Source: Calliopsis andreniformis (lineage: Eukaryota > Arthropoda > Insecta > Hymenoptera > Andrenidae). From it: a DNA stretch of 64,000 nucleotides. The first letter of the stretch is position 1. Each line of letters begins with the position of its first letter. Position numbers and translations under genes: made by a program. Positions 54,218 to 64,000 of the stretch are shown here, piece by piece. The stretch covers positions 3,782,001-3,846,000 of the forward strand of contig NW_027480463.1 in NCBI RefSeq assembly GCF_051401765.1, in the 5' to 3' direction. Under the pieces are notes generated by a model. The model was not told where the DNA came from. It did not search any database and saw only the letters and a program-made list of their open reading frames with translations.

Positions 54218-56680
54218 ATGCTCAATCTTCAGACCTCAAACATCAATACTCAACCCTCAGTCCTCGTCCTCAATCCACAACCCTCAATCCTCATTCCTCA
54301 ACCTTCAATCATCAGTATTCCATCTTCAATCCTCAATCCTCAATCCTCAATCCTCAATTCTCAATCCTCAATGTTAAATCCTCAATACCCAATCCTCAAT
54401 CTTCAATCCTCAATCCTCAATCCTCAATTCTCAATCCTCAATCCTCAGTCCTCAGTCCTCAACCCTCAATCCTCAAGCCTCAGCCCTTATCGTCAATCCT
54501 CAATCCTCAATCCTCAATCCTCAATCTTCAATCCTGAATACACAATCTTCAATCCTCAGTCCTCAATTCTCAATCCTCAATACTCAATCCTCAATCGTCA
54601 ATCCTCAACCCTCAATCCTCAAGCGTCAATACTCAATCCTCAATCCTCAACCCTCAGTCCTCGTCCTCAATCCGCAACCCTCAATCCTCAATCCACAATC
54701 TTCAATCATCAATATTCAATCTTCAGTCCTCAATCCTCAATCCTCAATCCTCAATCCTCAATGTTCAATCCGCAATACCCAGTCCTCAATCTTCAATCCT
54801 CAATCCTCAATCGTCAATTCTCAATCCTCAATCCTCAGTCCTCAGTCCTCAAACCTCAATCCTCAAGCCTCAGCCCTTATCGTCAATCCTCAATCCTCAA
54901 TCCTCAACCCTCAATCGTCAATCCTCAAACACCAATCCTCAATCTTCAATCCTCAATCCTCAATCCTCAATCCTCAATCCTCAATCTTCAATCCTCAATA
55001 CTCAATCTTCAATCCTCAATCATCAATCCTAAATCCTCAATCCTCAATCCTCAATCCTCAACCTTCAATCCTCAATACTCAATCTTCAATCCTCAATCCT
55101 CAATCCTCAATCCTCAGTCCTCATTCCTCAATCCTCAATACCCAATCCTCAATCTTCAATCCTCAATCCTCAATCCTCAATTCTCAATCTTCAATCTTCA
55201 ATCCTCAGACCTCAAACATCAATACTCAACCCTCAGTCCTCGTCCTCAATCCACAACCCTCAATCCTCAATCCTCAACCTTCAATCATCAATATTCAATC
55301 TTCAATCCTCAATCCTCAATCCTCTTTCCTCAATCCTCAATCCTCAATGTTCAATCCTCAATACCCAATCCTCAATCTTCAATCCTCAATCCTCAATTCT
55401 CAATCCTCAATCCTCAATCCTCAATCCTCAATCCTCAATCCTCAATGTTCAATCCTCAATACCCAATCCTCAATCTTCATTCCTCAATCCTCAATTCTCA
55501 ATCCTCAATCCTCAATCCTCAATCCTCAGTCCTCATTCTTCAATCCTCAATACCCAATCCTCAATCTTCAATCCTCAATCCTCAATCCTCAATTCTCAAT
55601 CTTCAATACTCAATCATTAATCCTCAATCCACAATCCTCAGTCCTCAATCCTCAAACCTCAATCCTCAACCCTCAGCCCTCATCCTCAATACTAAATCCT
55701 CAATCCTCAATCCTCAATCTTCAATCCTGAATACACAATCTTCAATCCTCAATCCTCAATTCTCAATCCTCAATACTCAATCTTCAATCCTCAACCCTCA
55801 ATCCTCAATCCTCAATCCTCAATCCTCAATCTTCAATCCTCAACCCTCAACCCTCAAGCGACAATACTCAATCCTCAATCCTCAACCCTCAGTCCTCGTC
55901 CTCAATCCGCAACCCTCAATCCTCAATCTTCAATCCTCAATCCTCAATCCTCAATCCTCAGTCCTCATTCCTCAATCCTCAATACCCAATCCTCAATCTT
56001 CTATCCTCAATCCTCAATCCTCAATTCTCAATCTTCAATCTTCAATCCTCAGACCTCAAACATCAATACTCAACCCTCAGTCCTCGTCCTCAATCCACAA
56101 CGCTCAATCCTCAATCCTCAACCTTCAATCATCAATATTCAATCCTCAATCCTCAATCCTCAATCCTCTTTCCTCAATCCTCAATCCTCAATGTTCAATC
56201 CTCAATACCCAATCCTCAATCTTCAATCCTCAATCCTCAATTCTCAATCCTCAATCTTCAATCCTCAATCCTCAATCCTCAATCCTCAATGTTCAATCCT
56301 CAATACCCAATCCTCAATCTTCAATCCTCAATCCTCAATTCTCAATCCTCAATCCTCAATCCTCAATCCTCAGTTCTCATTCTTCAATCCTCAATACCCA
56401 ATCCTCAATCTTCAATCCCCAATCCTCAATCTTCAATCCTCAATCCTCAATCCTCAATCCTCAATCCTCAATCTTCAATCCTCAATACTCAATCTTCAAT
56501 CCTCAATCATCAATCCTAAATCCTCAATCCTCAATCCTCAATCCTCAATCTTCAATCCTCAACACTCAATCTTCAATCCTCAATCCTCAATCCTCAATCC
56601 TCAGTCCTCATTCTTCAATCCTCAATACCCAATCCTCAATCTTCAATCCTCAATCCTCAATCCTCAATTCTCAATCCTCT
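54218..56680 (+). repeat. Type B higher-order unit, 2,463 bases
   Basis: It has the same landmarks as its left neighbour: ATGTTCAATCCGC at 54,761 and 98-base pairs at 55,347 and 56,191. The period to the next unit is 2,463 for every marker checked. The length is not a multiple of seven, yet the repeat phase is restored inside each unit by the six-base steps of the M2 and M3 type modules. The longest open frame of the window begins at its start. Confidence 0.88.
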
Positions 56681-58210
56681 ATGCTCAATCTTCAGACCTC
56701 AAACATCAATACTCAACCCTCAGTCCTCGTCCTCAATCCACAACCCTCGATCCTCATTCCTCAACCTTCAATCATCAGTATTCCATCTTCAATCCTCAAT
56801 CCTCAATCCTCAATCCTCAATTCTCAATCCTCAATGTTAAATCCTCAATACCCAATCCTCAATCTTCAATCCTCAATCCTCAATCCTCAATTCTCAATCC
56901 TCAATCCTCAGTCCTCAGTCCTCAACCCTCAATCCTCAAGCCTCAGCCCTTATCGTCAATCCTCAATCCTCAATCCTCAATCCTCAATCTTCAATCCTGA
57001 ATACACAATCTTCAATCCTCAGTCCTCAATTCTCAATCCTCAATACTCAATCCTCAATCGTCAATCCTCAACCGTCAATCCTCAAGCGTCAATACTCAAT
57101 CCTCAATCCTCAACCCTCAGTCCTCGTCCTCAATCCGCAACCCTCAATCCTCAATCCACAATCTTCAATCATCAATATTCAATCTTCAGTCCTCAATCCT
57201 CAATCCTCAATCCTCAATCCTCAATGTTCAATCCGCAATACCCAGTCCTCAATCTTCAATCCTCAATCCTCAATCGTCAATTCTCAATCCTCAATCCTCA
57301 GTCCTCAGTCCTCAAACCTCAATCCTCAAGCCTCAGCCCTTATCGTCAATCCTCAATCCTCAATCCTCAACCCTCAATCGTCAATCCTCAAACACCAATC
57401 CTCAATCTTCAATCCTCAATCCTCAATCCTCAATCCTCAATCCTCAATCTTCAATCCTCAATACTCAATCTTCAATCCTCAATCATCAATCCTCAATCCT
57501 CAATGTTCAATCCTCAATACCCAATCCTCAATCTTCAATCCTCAATCCTCAATTCTCAATCCTCAATCCTCAATCCTCAATCCTCAATCCTCAATCCTCA
57601 ATGTTCAATCCTCAATACCCAATCCTCAATCTTCAATCCTCAATCCTCAATTCTCAATCCTCAATCCTCAATCCTCAATCCTCAGTCCTCATTCTTCAAT
57701 CCTCAATACCCAATCCTCAATCTTCAATCCTCAATCCTCAATCCTCAATTCTCAATCTTCAATACTCAATCATTAATCCTCAATCCACAATCCTCAGTCC
57801 TCAATCCTCAAACCTCAATCCTCAACCCTCAGCCCTCATCCTCAATCCTAAATCCTCAATCCTCAATCCTCAATCTTCAATCCTGAATACACAATCTTCA
57901 ATCCTCAATCCTCAATTCTCAATCCTCAATACTCAATCTTCAATCCTCAACCCTCAATCCTCAATCCTCAATCCTCAATCCTCAATCTTCAATCCTCAAC
58001 CCTCAACCCTCAAGCGTCAATACTCAATCCTCAATCCTCAGCCCTCAGTCCTCGTCCTCAATCCGCAACCCTCAATCCTCAATCTTCAATCCTCAATCCT
58101 CAATCCTCAATCCTCAGTCCTCATTCCTCAATCCTCAATACCCAATCCTCAATCTTCTATCCTCAATCCTCAATCCTCAATTCTCAATCTTCAATCTTCA
58201 ATCCTCAGTT
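56681..58210 (+). repeat. Type B higher-order unit, internally deleted and truncated
   Basis: It follows the type B order up to about 57,490 (ATGTTCAATCCGC at 57,224). It then jumps over about 307 bases: the ATG-to-ATG distance is 279 here against 586 in the previous unit. It resumes at the 98-base pair (57,503 and 57,601). From about 58,205 it no longer follows type B in order. Private changes include CAACCGTCAATCC near 57,069 and CCTCGATCC near 56,748. Confidence 0.8.
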
Positions 58211-58369
58211 CTCATTCTTCAATCCTCAATACCCAATCCTCAATCTTCAATCCTCAATCCTCAATCCTCAATTCTCAATCTTCAATACTCAATCATCAAT
58301 CCTCAGTCCACAATCCTCAGTCCTCAATCCTCAAACCTCAATCCTCAACCCTCAGCCCTCATCCACAAT
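58211..58369 (+). repeat. Junction segment between type B and the 1,504-base pair
   Basis: A short heptamer stretch combining pieces seen in type B: CAGTTCTCATTC as near 40,210 and 53,908, then CAATACTCAATCATCAATCC and a CTCATCCACAATCC string. It is a mosaic that I could not align end to end with one other segment. Confidence 0.55.
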
Positions 58370-58500
58370 CCTCAATCCTCAATCCTCAATCCTCAATCTT
58401 CAATCCTCAATAATCAATATTCAATCCTCAATCCTCAGTCCTCAAACCTCAATTCTGAATCCGCAATCCTAAATCCTCAATCTTCAGCCCTCAGTCCTCA

Positions 58501-58640
58501 ACAATCAGTTGTCAATCCTCAATCCTCAATAGAATATCCTCAACACACAGTTTTCAATACTCAATGCTCAATCTGCAATCTTCAAGCCACTATCCACAAA
58601 CACCAATTCTCATCACTCAACCCTCAACACTCAGTCCTCA
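58501..58640 (+). repeat. Module H5 (diverged heptamer island), copy 1 of 2
   Basis: It reads CAACAATCAGTTGTC, core GAATATCCTCAACAC, CAATGCTCAATCTGC, CAAGCCACTATCC, CAAACACCAATTC and CAACACTCAGTCC. The second copy is 1,504 bases to the right. Each element lines up with H2, H3 and H4, which supports one ancestral module. Confidence 0.8.
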
Positions 58641-58908
58641 ATGTTCAATCCTCAATCCTCAATCCACAATCCTCAATCTTCAATATTCAATCCTCAATAC
58701 TGAATCTTCAATCCTCAATCCTCAATCCTCAATCCTCAATCCTCATTCTTCAATCCTCAATACCCAATCCTCAATCTTCAATCCTCAATCCTCAATCCTC
58801 AATTCTCAATCCTCAAAACGCAATCTTCAATCCTCAATCCTCAATCCTCAGTCCTCAAACCTCAATTCTGAATCCTCAATCCTGAATACTCAATCTTCAG
58901 CCCACAGT

Positions 58909-59050
58909 CCTCAACAATCAGGTGACAATCCTCAATCCTCAATAGAATATCCTCATTTCACAGTATTCAATTTTCAATAATCAATCTACATTCTTCAAAT
59001 CTCTATCCACAAACATCAATTCTCGTCACTCAACCCTCAACACTCAGTCC
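58909..59050 (+). repeat. Module H6 (diverged heptamer island), copy 1 of 2
   Basis: It reads CAACAATCAGGTGACAATCC, core GAATATCCTCATTTC, CAGTATTCAATTTTC, CTACATTCTTCAAATC and CTCGTCACTC. The second half matches the H3 subgroup that ends CTGCATTCTTC, so H6 and that subgroup are probably sisters. The second copy lies 1,504 bases to the right. Confidence 0.8.
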
Positions 59051-59879
59051 TCAATGTTCAATCCTCAATCCTCAATTCTCAAACTTCAATCCTCAACACT
59101 CAACCTTTAATCCTCAATCCTCAATCCACAATCTTCAATCCTCAATCCTCAATACTCAATCCTCAATCCTCAATTCTCAATCCTCAATCATCAATCCTCA
59201 ATCTTCAATAATCAATCCTCAATCCTCAATACTCAATCCTCAATTCTCAATCATCAATCCTCAACCTTCAATCCTCCATACTCAATCTTTAATCCTCAAT
59301 CCTCAATCCTCAATCTTCAATCCTCAATCCTCAATCCTCAATCCTCAATCCTCAATCCTCAATCCTCAGTCCTCAATCCTCAATCCTCAATCTTCAATCC
59401 TCAATACTCAATCTTCAATCCTCAATCCTCAATCCTCAATCCTCTGTCCACGTTCTTCAATCCTCAATACCCAACCCTCAACCTTCAATCCTCAATCCCC
59501 AATCCTCAGACCTCAAACATCAATACTCAACCCACAGTCCTCGTCCTCAATCCACAACACTCAATCCTCAATCCTCAAACTTCAATCATCAATATTCAAT
59601 CTTCGATCCTCAATCATCAATCCTCAATCCTCAATCCTCAATCCTGAATGTACAATCCTCAATACACAATCTTCAATCTTCAATCCTCGATCCTCAATCC
59701 TCAATCCCCAATCCTCAATCCTCAATCCCCAATCCTCAATCCTCAGTCCTCAAACCACAATCCTGAATCCTCAATCCTGAATCCTCAATCTTCAATCCTC
59801 AATCCTCAATACTCAATCCTCAATCCTCATTCTTCAATCCTCAATACCCGATCCTCAATCTTCAATCCTCAATCCTCAA

Positions 59880-61383
59880 TCCTCAATCCTCAATCCTCAA
59901 TCTTCAATCCTCAATAATCAATATTCAATCCTCAATCCTCAGTCCTCAAACCTCAATTCTGAATCCGCAATCCTAAATCCTCAATCTTCAGCCCTCAGTC
60001 CTCAACAATCAGTTGTCAATCCTCAATCCTCAATAGAATATCCTCAACACACAGTTTTCAATACTCAATGCTCAATCTGCAATCTTCAAGCCACTATCCA
60101 CAAACACCAATTCTCATCACTCAACCCTCAACACTCAGTCCTCAATGTTCAATCCTCAATCCTCAATCCACAATCCTCAATCTTCAATATTCAATCCTCA
60201 ATACTGAATCTTCAATCCTCAATCCTCAATCCTCAATCCTCAATCCTCATTCTTCAATCCTCAATACCCAATCCTCAATCTTCAATCCTCAATCCTCAAT
60301 CCTCAATTCTCAATCCTCAAAACGCAATCTTCAATCCTCAATCCTCAATCCTCAGTCCTCAAACCTCAATTCTGAATCCTCAATCCTGAATACTCAATCT
60401 TCAGCCCACAGTCCTCAACAATCAGGTGACAATCCTCAATCCTCAATAGAATATCCTCATTTCACAGTATTCAATTTTCAATAATCAATCTACATTCTTC
60501 AAATCTCTATCCACAAACATCAATTCTCGTCACTCAACCCTCAACACTCAGTCCTCAATGTTCAATCCTCAATCCTCAATTCTCAAACTTCAATCCTCAA
60601 CACTCAACCTTTAATCCTCAATCCTCAATCCACAATCTTCAATCCTCAATCCTCAATACTCAATCCTCAATCCTCAATTCTCAATCCTCAATCATCAATC
60701 CTCAATCTTCAATAATCAATCCTCAATCCTCAATACTCAATCCTCAATTCTCAATCATCAATCCTCAACCTTCAATCCTCCATACTCAATCTTTAATCCT
60801 CAATCCTCAATCCTCAATCTTCAATCCTCAATCCTCAATCCTCAATCCTCAATCCTCAATCCTCAATCCTCAGTCCTCAATCCTCAATCCTCAATCTTCA
60901 ATCCTCAATACTCAATCTTCAATCCTCAATCCTCAATCCTCAATCCTCTGTCCACGTTCTTCAATCCTCAATACCCAACCCTCAACCTTCAATCCTCAAT
61001 CCCCAATCCTCAGACCTCAAACATCAATACTCAACCCACAGTCCTCGTCCTCAATCCACAACACTCAATCCTCAATCCTCAAACTTCAATCATCAATATT
61101 CAATCTTCGATCCTCAATCATCAATCCTCAATCCTCAATCCTCAATCCTGAATGTACAATCCTCAATACACAATCTTCAATCTTCAATCCTCGATCCTCA
61201 ATCCTCAATCCCCAATCCTCAATCCTCAATCCCCAATCCTCAATCCTCAGTCCTCAAACCACAATCCTGAATCCTCAATCCTGAATCCTCAATCTTCAAT
61301 CCTCAATCCTCAATACTCAATCCTCAATCCTCATTCTTCAATCCTCAATACCCGATCCTCAATCTTCAATCCTCAATCCTCAA
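59880..61383 (+). repeat. 1,504-base tandem duplication, copy 2
   Basis: Direct repeat of the preceding unit, with TAATCAATATTC at 59,915 and the H5 and H6 cores about 1,504 bases after the first pair. At about 61,384 the copies part: copy 1 runs into the start of copy 2, while this copy continues into CAATTCTCAATCC and a type A unit. That is the pattern of a simple tandem duplication. Confidence 0.88.
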
Positions 61384-64000
61384 TCCTCAATTCTCAATCC
61401 TCAATCCTCAGTCCTCAGTCCTCAAACCTCAATCCTCAACCCTCAGACCTCATCGTCAATCCTCAATCCTCAATCCTCAATCCTTAATACTCAATCTTCA
61501 ATCCTCAATACTCAATCTTCAATCCTCAATCCAAAATCCTCAATCTTCAATCCTCAATACTCAATCTTCATTCCTCAATCCTCAATTCTGAATCCCGAAT
61601 CCTCAATATTCAACACACAACACTCAACCACCAATCCTCAATACACAAGGATCAATCCTCAATTCTCAATACTCAATAGAATATCCTGAACTCTCATGGT
61701 TCAATACTCAAACAGCAATATTCAATAATCATATCTCAATCCTCAAACATCAATCCTAAACACTCAATCCTCAACACTCAGTCCTCTCTCTTAAAGCCTC
61801 CATCCTCAACCCTCAATCCTCAAGCGTCAATCCTCAATCCTCAATCCTCAACACTCAATCCTCAGTCCTCAAACCTCAATACCGAATCCTCAATCCTGAA
61901 TCCTCAACCTTCAGCCCTCAGTCCTCAACAATCAATTGTCAATCCTCAATCCTCAACAGAATATCCTCAATTCACAGCTTTCAATACTCAATCCCCATTC
62001 TTCAATCTTCAAATCTCAATCCACAAACGTCAATTCCCATCACTCAACCCTCAACACTAAGTCCTCAATCTTCAATCCTCAATCCTCAATCCTCAATCTT
62101 CAGCCCTCAATACTCAATGTTCAATCCTCAATCCTCAGTTCTCAATCCTCAATACTCAATCCTCAATCGTCAATACTCAATCCCCAATCCTCAATCTTCA
62201 ATCCTCAATCCTCAATCCTCAATCCTCAATCCTCAATCCTCAATCTTCAATCCTCAATACTCAATCTTCAATCCTCAATCATCAACCCTAAATCCTCAAT
62301 CCTCAATCCTCAATCCTCAATCCTCAATCTTCAATCCTCAATACTCAATCTTCAATCCTCAATCCTCAATCCTCAATCCTCAGTCCTCATTCATCAATCC
62401 TCAATACCCAATCCTCAATCTTCAATCCTCAATCCTCAATCCTCAATTCTCAACCCTCAATCCTCAATCCTCAGACCTCAAACATCAATACTCAACCCTC
62501 AGTCCTCGTCCTCAATCCACAACCCTCAACCCTCAATCCTCAATCTTCAATCATCAATATTCAATCTTCAATCCTCAATCCTCAATCCTCAGTCATCAAT
62601 CTTCAATCCTCAATGTTCAATCCTCAATACCCAATCCTCAATCTTCAATCCTCAATCCTCAATTCTCAATCCTCGATGCTCAATCCTCAATCCTCAGTCC
62701 TCAAACCACAATCCTGAATCCTCAATCCTGAAACCTCAATCTTCAGGCCTCAGTCCTCAACAATCAGTTGTCAATCCTCAATCCTCAATAGAATATCGTC
62801 AGTTCAGAGTTTTCCATACGCAATACTCAATCTGCAATCTTCATATCTCTATCCACAAACATCAATTCTCACCACTCAAACCTGAACACTCAGTCCCCAA
62901 TCCTCAATCTTCAATCCTCAATCCTCAATCCTCAATCCTCAATCCTCAGTCCTCAAACCACAATCCTGGATCCTCAATCATGAATCCTCAATCTTCAGAT
63001 CTCAGTCCTCAACAATCAGTTGTCAATTCTCAATCCTCAATAGAATATCATCAATTCACAGTTTTCAATACTCAATACTCAATCTGCAATCTTTAAATCT
63101 CTATCCTCAAACACCAATTCTCATCACTCAACCCTCAATACTCAGTCCCCAGTCCTCAATCTTCAATCCTCAATCCTCAATCCTCAATCCTCAATCCTCA
63201 ACATTCAATCCTCAATACTCAATCTTCAATCCTCAATCCTCAATCCTCAATCCTCAACCTTCAATCCTCAATCCTCAATCCTCAATACTCAATCCTCAAT
63301 ACCCAATCCTAAATCTTTAACCCTCAATCCTCAATCCTCAATTCTCAATCCTCAATCCTCAGTCCTCAGTCCTCAAACCTAAATCCTCAACCCTCAGCCC
63401 TCATCGTCAATCCTCAATCCTCAATCCTCAACCCTCAGCCCTCATCGTCAATCCTCAATCCTCAATCCTCAATCCTCAATCTTCAATCCTGAATACACGA
63501 TCTTCAATCCTCAATTCTCAATACTCAATCCTCAATACTCAATCCTCAATCGTCAATCCTCAATCACCAATCCTCAATCCTCATTCTTCAATCCTTAATA
63601 CCCAATCCTCAATCTTCAATCCTCAATCCTCAATCCTCAATTCTCAATCCTCAATCCTCAATCCTCAGACCTCAGACATCAATACACAACCCTCAGTCCT
63701 CGTCCTCAATCCACAGCCCTCAATCCTCAACCCTCAATCTTCAATCATCAATATTCAGTCTTCCGTCCTCAATCCTCAATCCTCAATCCTCAATCCTCAA
63801 TCCTCAATGTTCAATCCGCAATACCCAATCCTCAATCTTCAATCCTCAATCCTCAATCCTCAATCCTCAATCCTCAATCGTCAATCCTCAATCCTCAATC
63901 CTCAATCCTCAATCCTCAGTCCTCAAACCTCAATCCTGGATCCTCAATCCTGAATCCTCAATCTTCAGTCCTCAATACCCAATGTTCAGTCCTCAATCCT
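61384..64000 (+). repeat. Type A higher-order unit, incomplete at the window end
   Basis: This returns to the A marker series: H1 CTCTCATGG at 61,691, H4 from 61,926, H2 marker at 62,806 and H3 core at 63,043. The H1-to-H2 spacing matches the other A units closely. H1 here reads CAAACAGCAATATTC instead of CAAACCGCAATATTC. A 41-base tandem duplication lies at 63,391-63,472. The unit runs off the window. Confidence 0.85.
63391..63472 (+). repeat. 41-base tandem duplication of an M3 module
   Basis: CCCTCAGCCCTCATCGTC starts at 63,391 and again at 63,432. In the other type A units this position (for example near 2,246 and 5,245) has one copy. It is private to this unit in the window. Confidence 0.82.

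Larger units (their letters stand above)
58370..59879 (+). repeat. 1,504-base tandem duplication, copy 1
   Basis: Unusual strings such as TAATCAATATTC (58,411), CAATGCTCAATCTGC (58,562), CAAAACGCAATC (58,815) and ATCAGGTGACAATCC (58,917) all recur 1,504 bases later. The two copies look identical wherever I compared them, so the event is recent or homogenised. The unit holds the two H modules found nowhere else, here named H5 (core about 58,530) and H6 (core about 58,947). The exact left edge is ambiguous because it lies in plain heptamer tract. Confidence 0.88.
1..64000 (+). repeat. Heptanucleotide satellite array (TCAATCC)n filling the window
   Basis: Seen directly: TCAATCC repeats head to tail in one orientation across the whole window, with no segment of unrelated unique sequence. 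Common variants are TCAATCT, TCAATAC, TCAATTC, TCAACCC, TCAGTCC and TCAAACC. Consensus composition is 3 C, 2 A, 2 T, 0 G, so GC is about 43 percent but nearly all G sits on the - strand. Point variants are not random: the same variant strings return at fixed distances, giving the higher-order units listed separately. Arrays of short units arranged into kilobase higher-order repeats are typical of eukaryotic heterochromatin. Function, species and chromosome position cannot be read from this sequence. I do not recognise this heptamer as a named satellite. Confidence 0.98.

Noticed and set aside
54218..57886. 1,222-codon open frame and dozens of other + strand open frames as protein genes
   Set aside because: All encode the same cyclic QSSILNP-like string in overlapping frames and lack any domain. 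The repeat arithmetic guarantees open + frames. Starts are chance ATG or TTG variants, and overlapping frames of the same kind are equally long.
441..63110. CENP-B box inside the H modules
   Set aside because: No string resembling the TTCG....A..CGGG pattern appears on either strand. The + strand lacks the needed G bases.
1..64000. Telomeric repeat array
   Set aside because: The - strand unit TTGAGGA has a G-rich look and a 7-base period like plant TTTAGGG, but it is not a telomere motif I know. The array is full of variants and has kilobase higher-order units, which telomeres lack.
1..64000. CRISPR array
   Set aside because: There is no alternation of a constant repeat and unique spacers of set length. 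Everything is one short repeat with shared variants.
1..64000. Bacterial or cyanobacterial short tandem heptamer repeats
   Set aside because: Heptamer tracts of that sort are usually tens to hundreds of bases between genes. 64 kb with nested units and no genes does not fit a bacterial genome.
1..64000. Whole window as a sequencing artefact
   Set aside because: Regular kilobase units with shared private variants and ordered duplications are not produced by slippage in a sequencer. Only the 34.5-38.6 kb stretch and the near-perfect duplications raise local doubts.

Overview
The whole 64 kb window is satellite DNA. I see no credible gene, RNA gene, transposon or CRISPR array. The basic unit is a 7-base repeat, TCAATCC on the given strand (TTGAGGA class on the other), repeated head to tail from base 1 to base 64,000 with point variants. 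The consensus has three C, two A, two T and no G, so the + strand is almost free of G throughout. An uninterrupted array of this size with kilobase-scale higher-order repeats points to a eukaryotic chromosome (pericentromeric, subtelomeric or sex-chromosome heterochromatin are all possible). The sequence does not identify the species or the chromosomal position.

There are at least four nested levels. (1) The heptamer. (2) Patches of diverged heptamers that recur as recognisable modules. The clearest is a roughly 140-base (20-heptamer) module marked by a GAATATC core, with about 68 copies by my count in at least six subfamilies, here called H1 to H6. Two others are marked by CCTCGTCCTC (M2) and CCTCATCGTC (M3). 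(3) Higher-order units with fixed spacing: 2,998 (type A), 2,816 (type C), 4,515 (an A/C composite), 2,463 (type B) and 1,504 bases. (4) A tandem duplication with a 14,057-base offset.

Layout: 1-10,319 is type A, with two exact-period units, one truncated unit at the left edge and one hybrid enlarged unit. 10,320-18,751 is a pair of 4,515-base A/C composites. 18,752-26,220 is type C (two 2,816-base units and a partial one). 26,221-40,277 and 40,278-53,979 are the two copies of the 14 kb duplication. About 51,700-58,200 is the type B series, overlapping the end of the second copy. 58,370-61,383 is two copies of a 1,504-base unit. 61,384-64,000 returns to type A and H2/H3-bearing sequence and runs off the window.

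Long open frames occur on the + strand only (up to 1,222 codons). They follow from the arithmetic of the repeat: 7 is not divisible by 3, the + unit has no stop in any frame, and the - unit has a TGA every seven codons in every frame. They are not annotated as genes. The most useful observations are the hidden 140-base module family, the sharply ordered duplication history, and a cluster of one-base insertions and deletions in 34.5-38.6 kb that looks like a local consensus or assembly problem.
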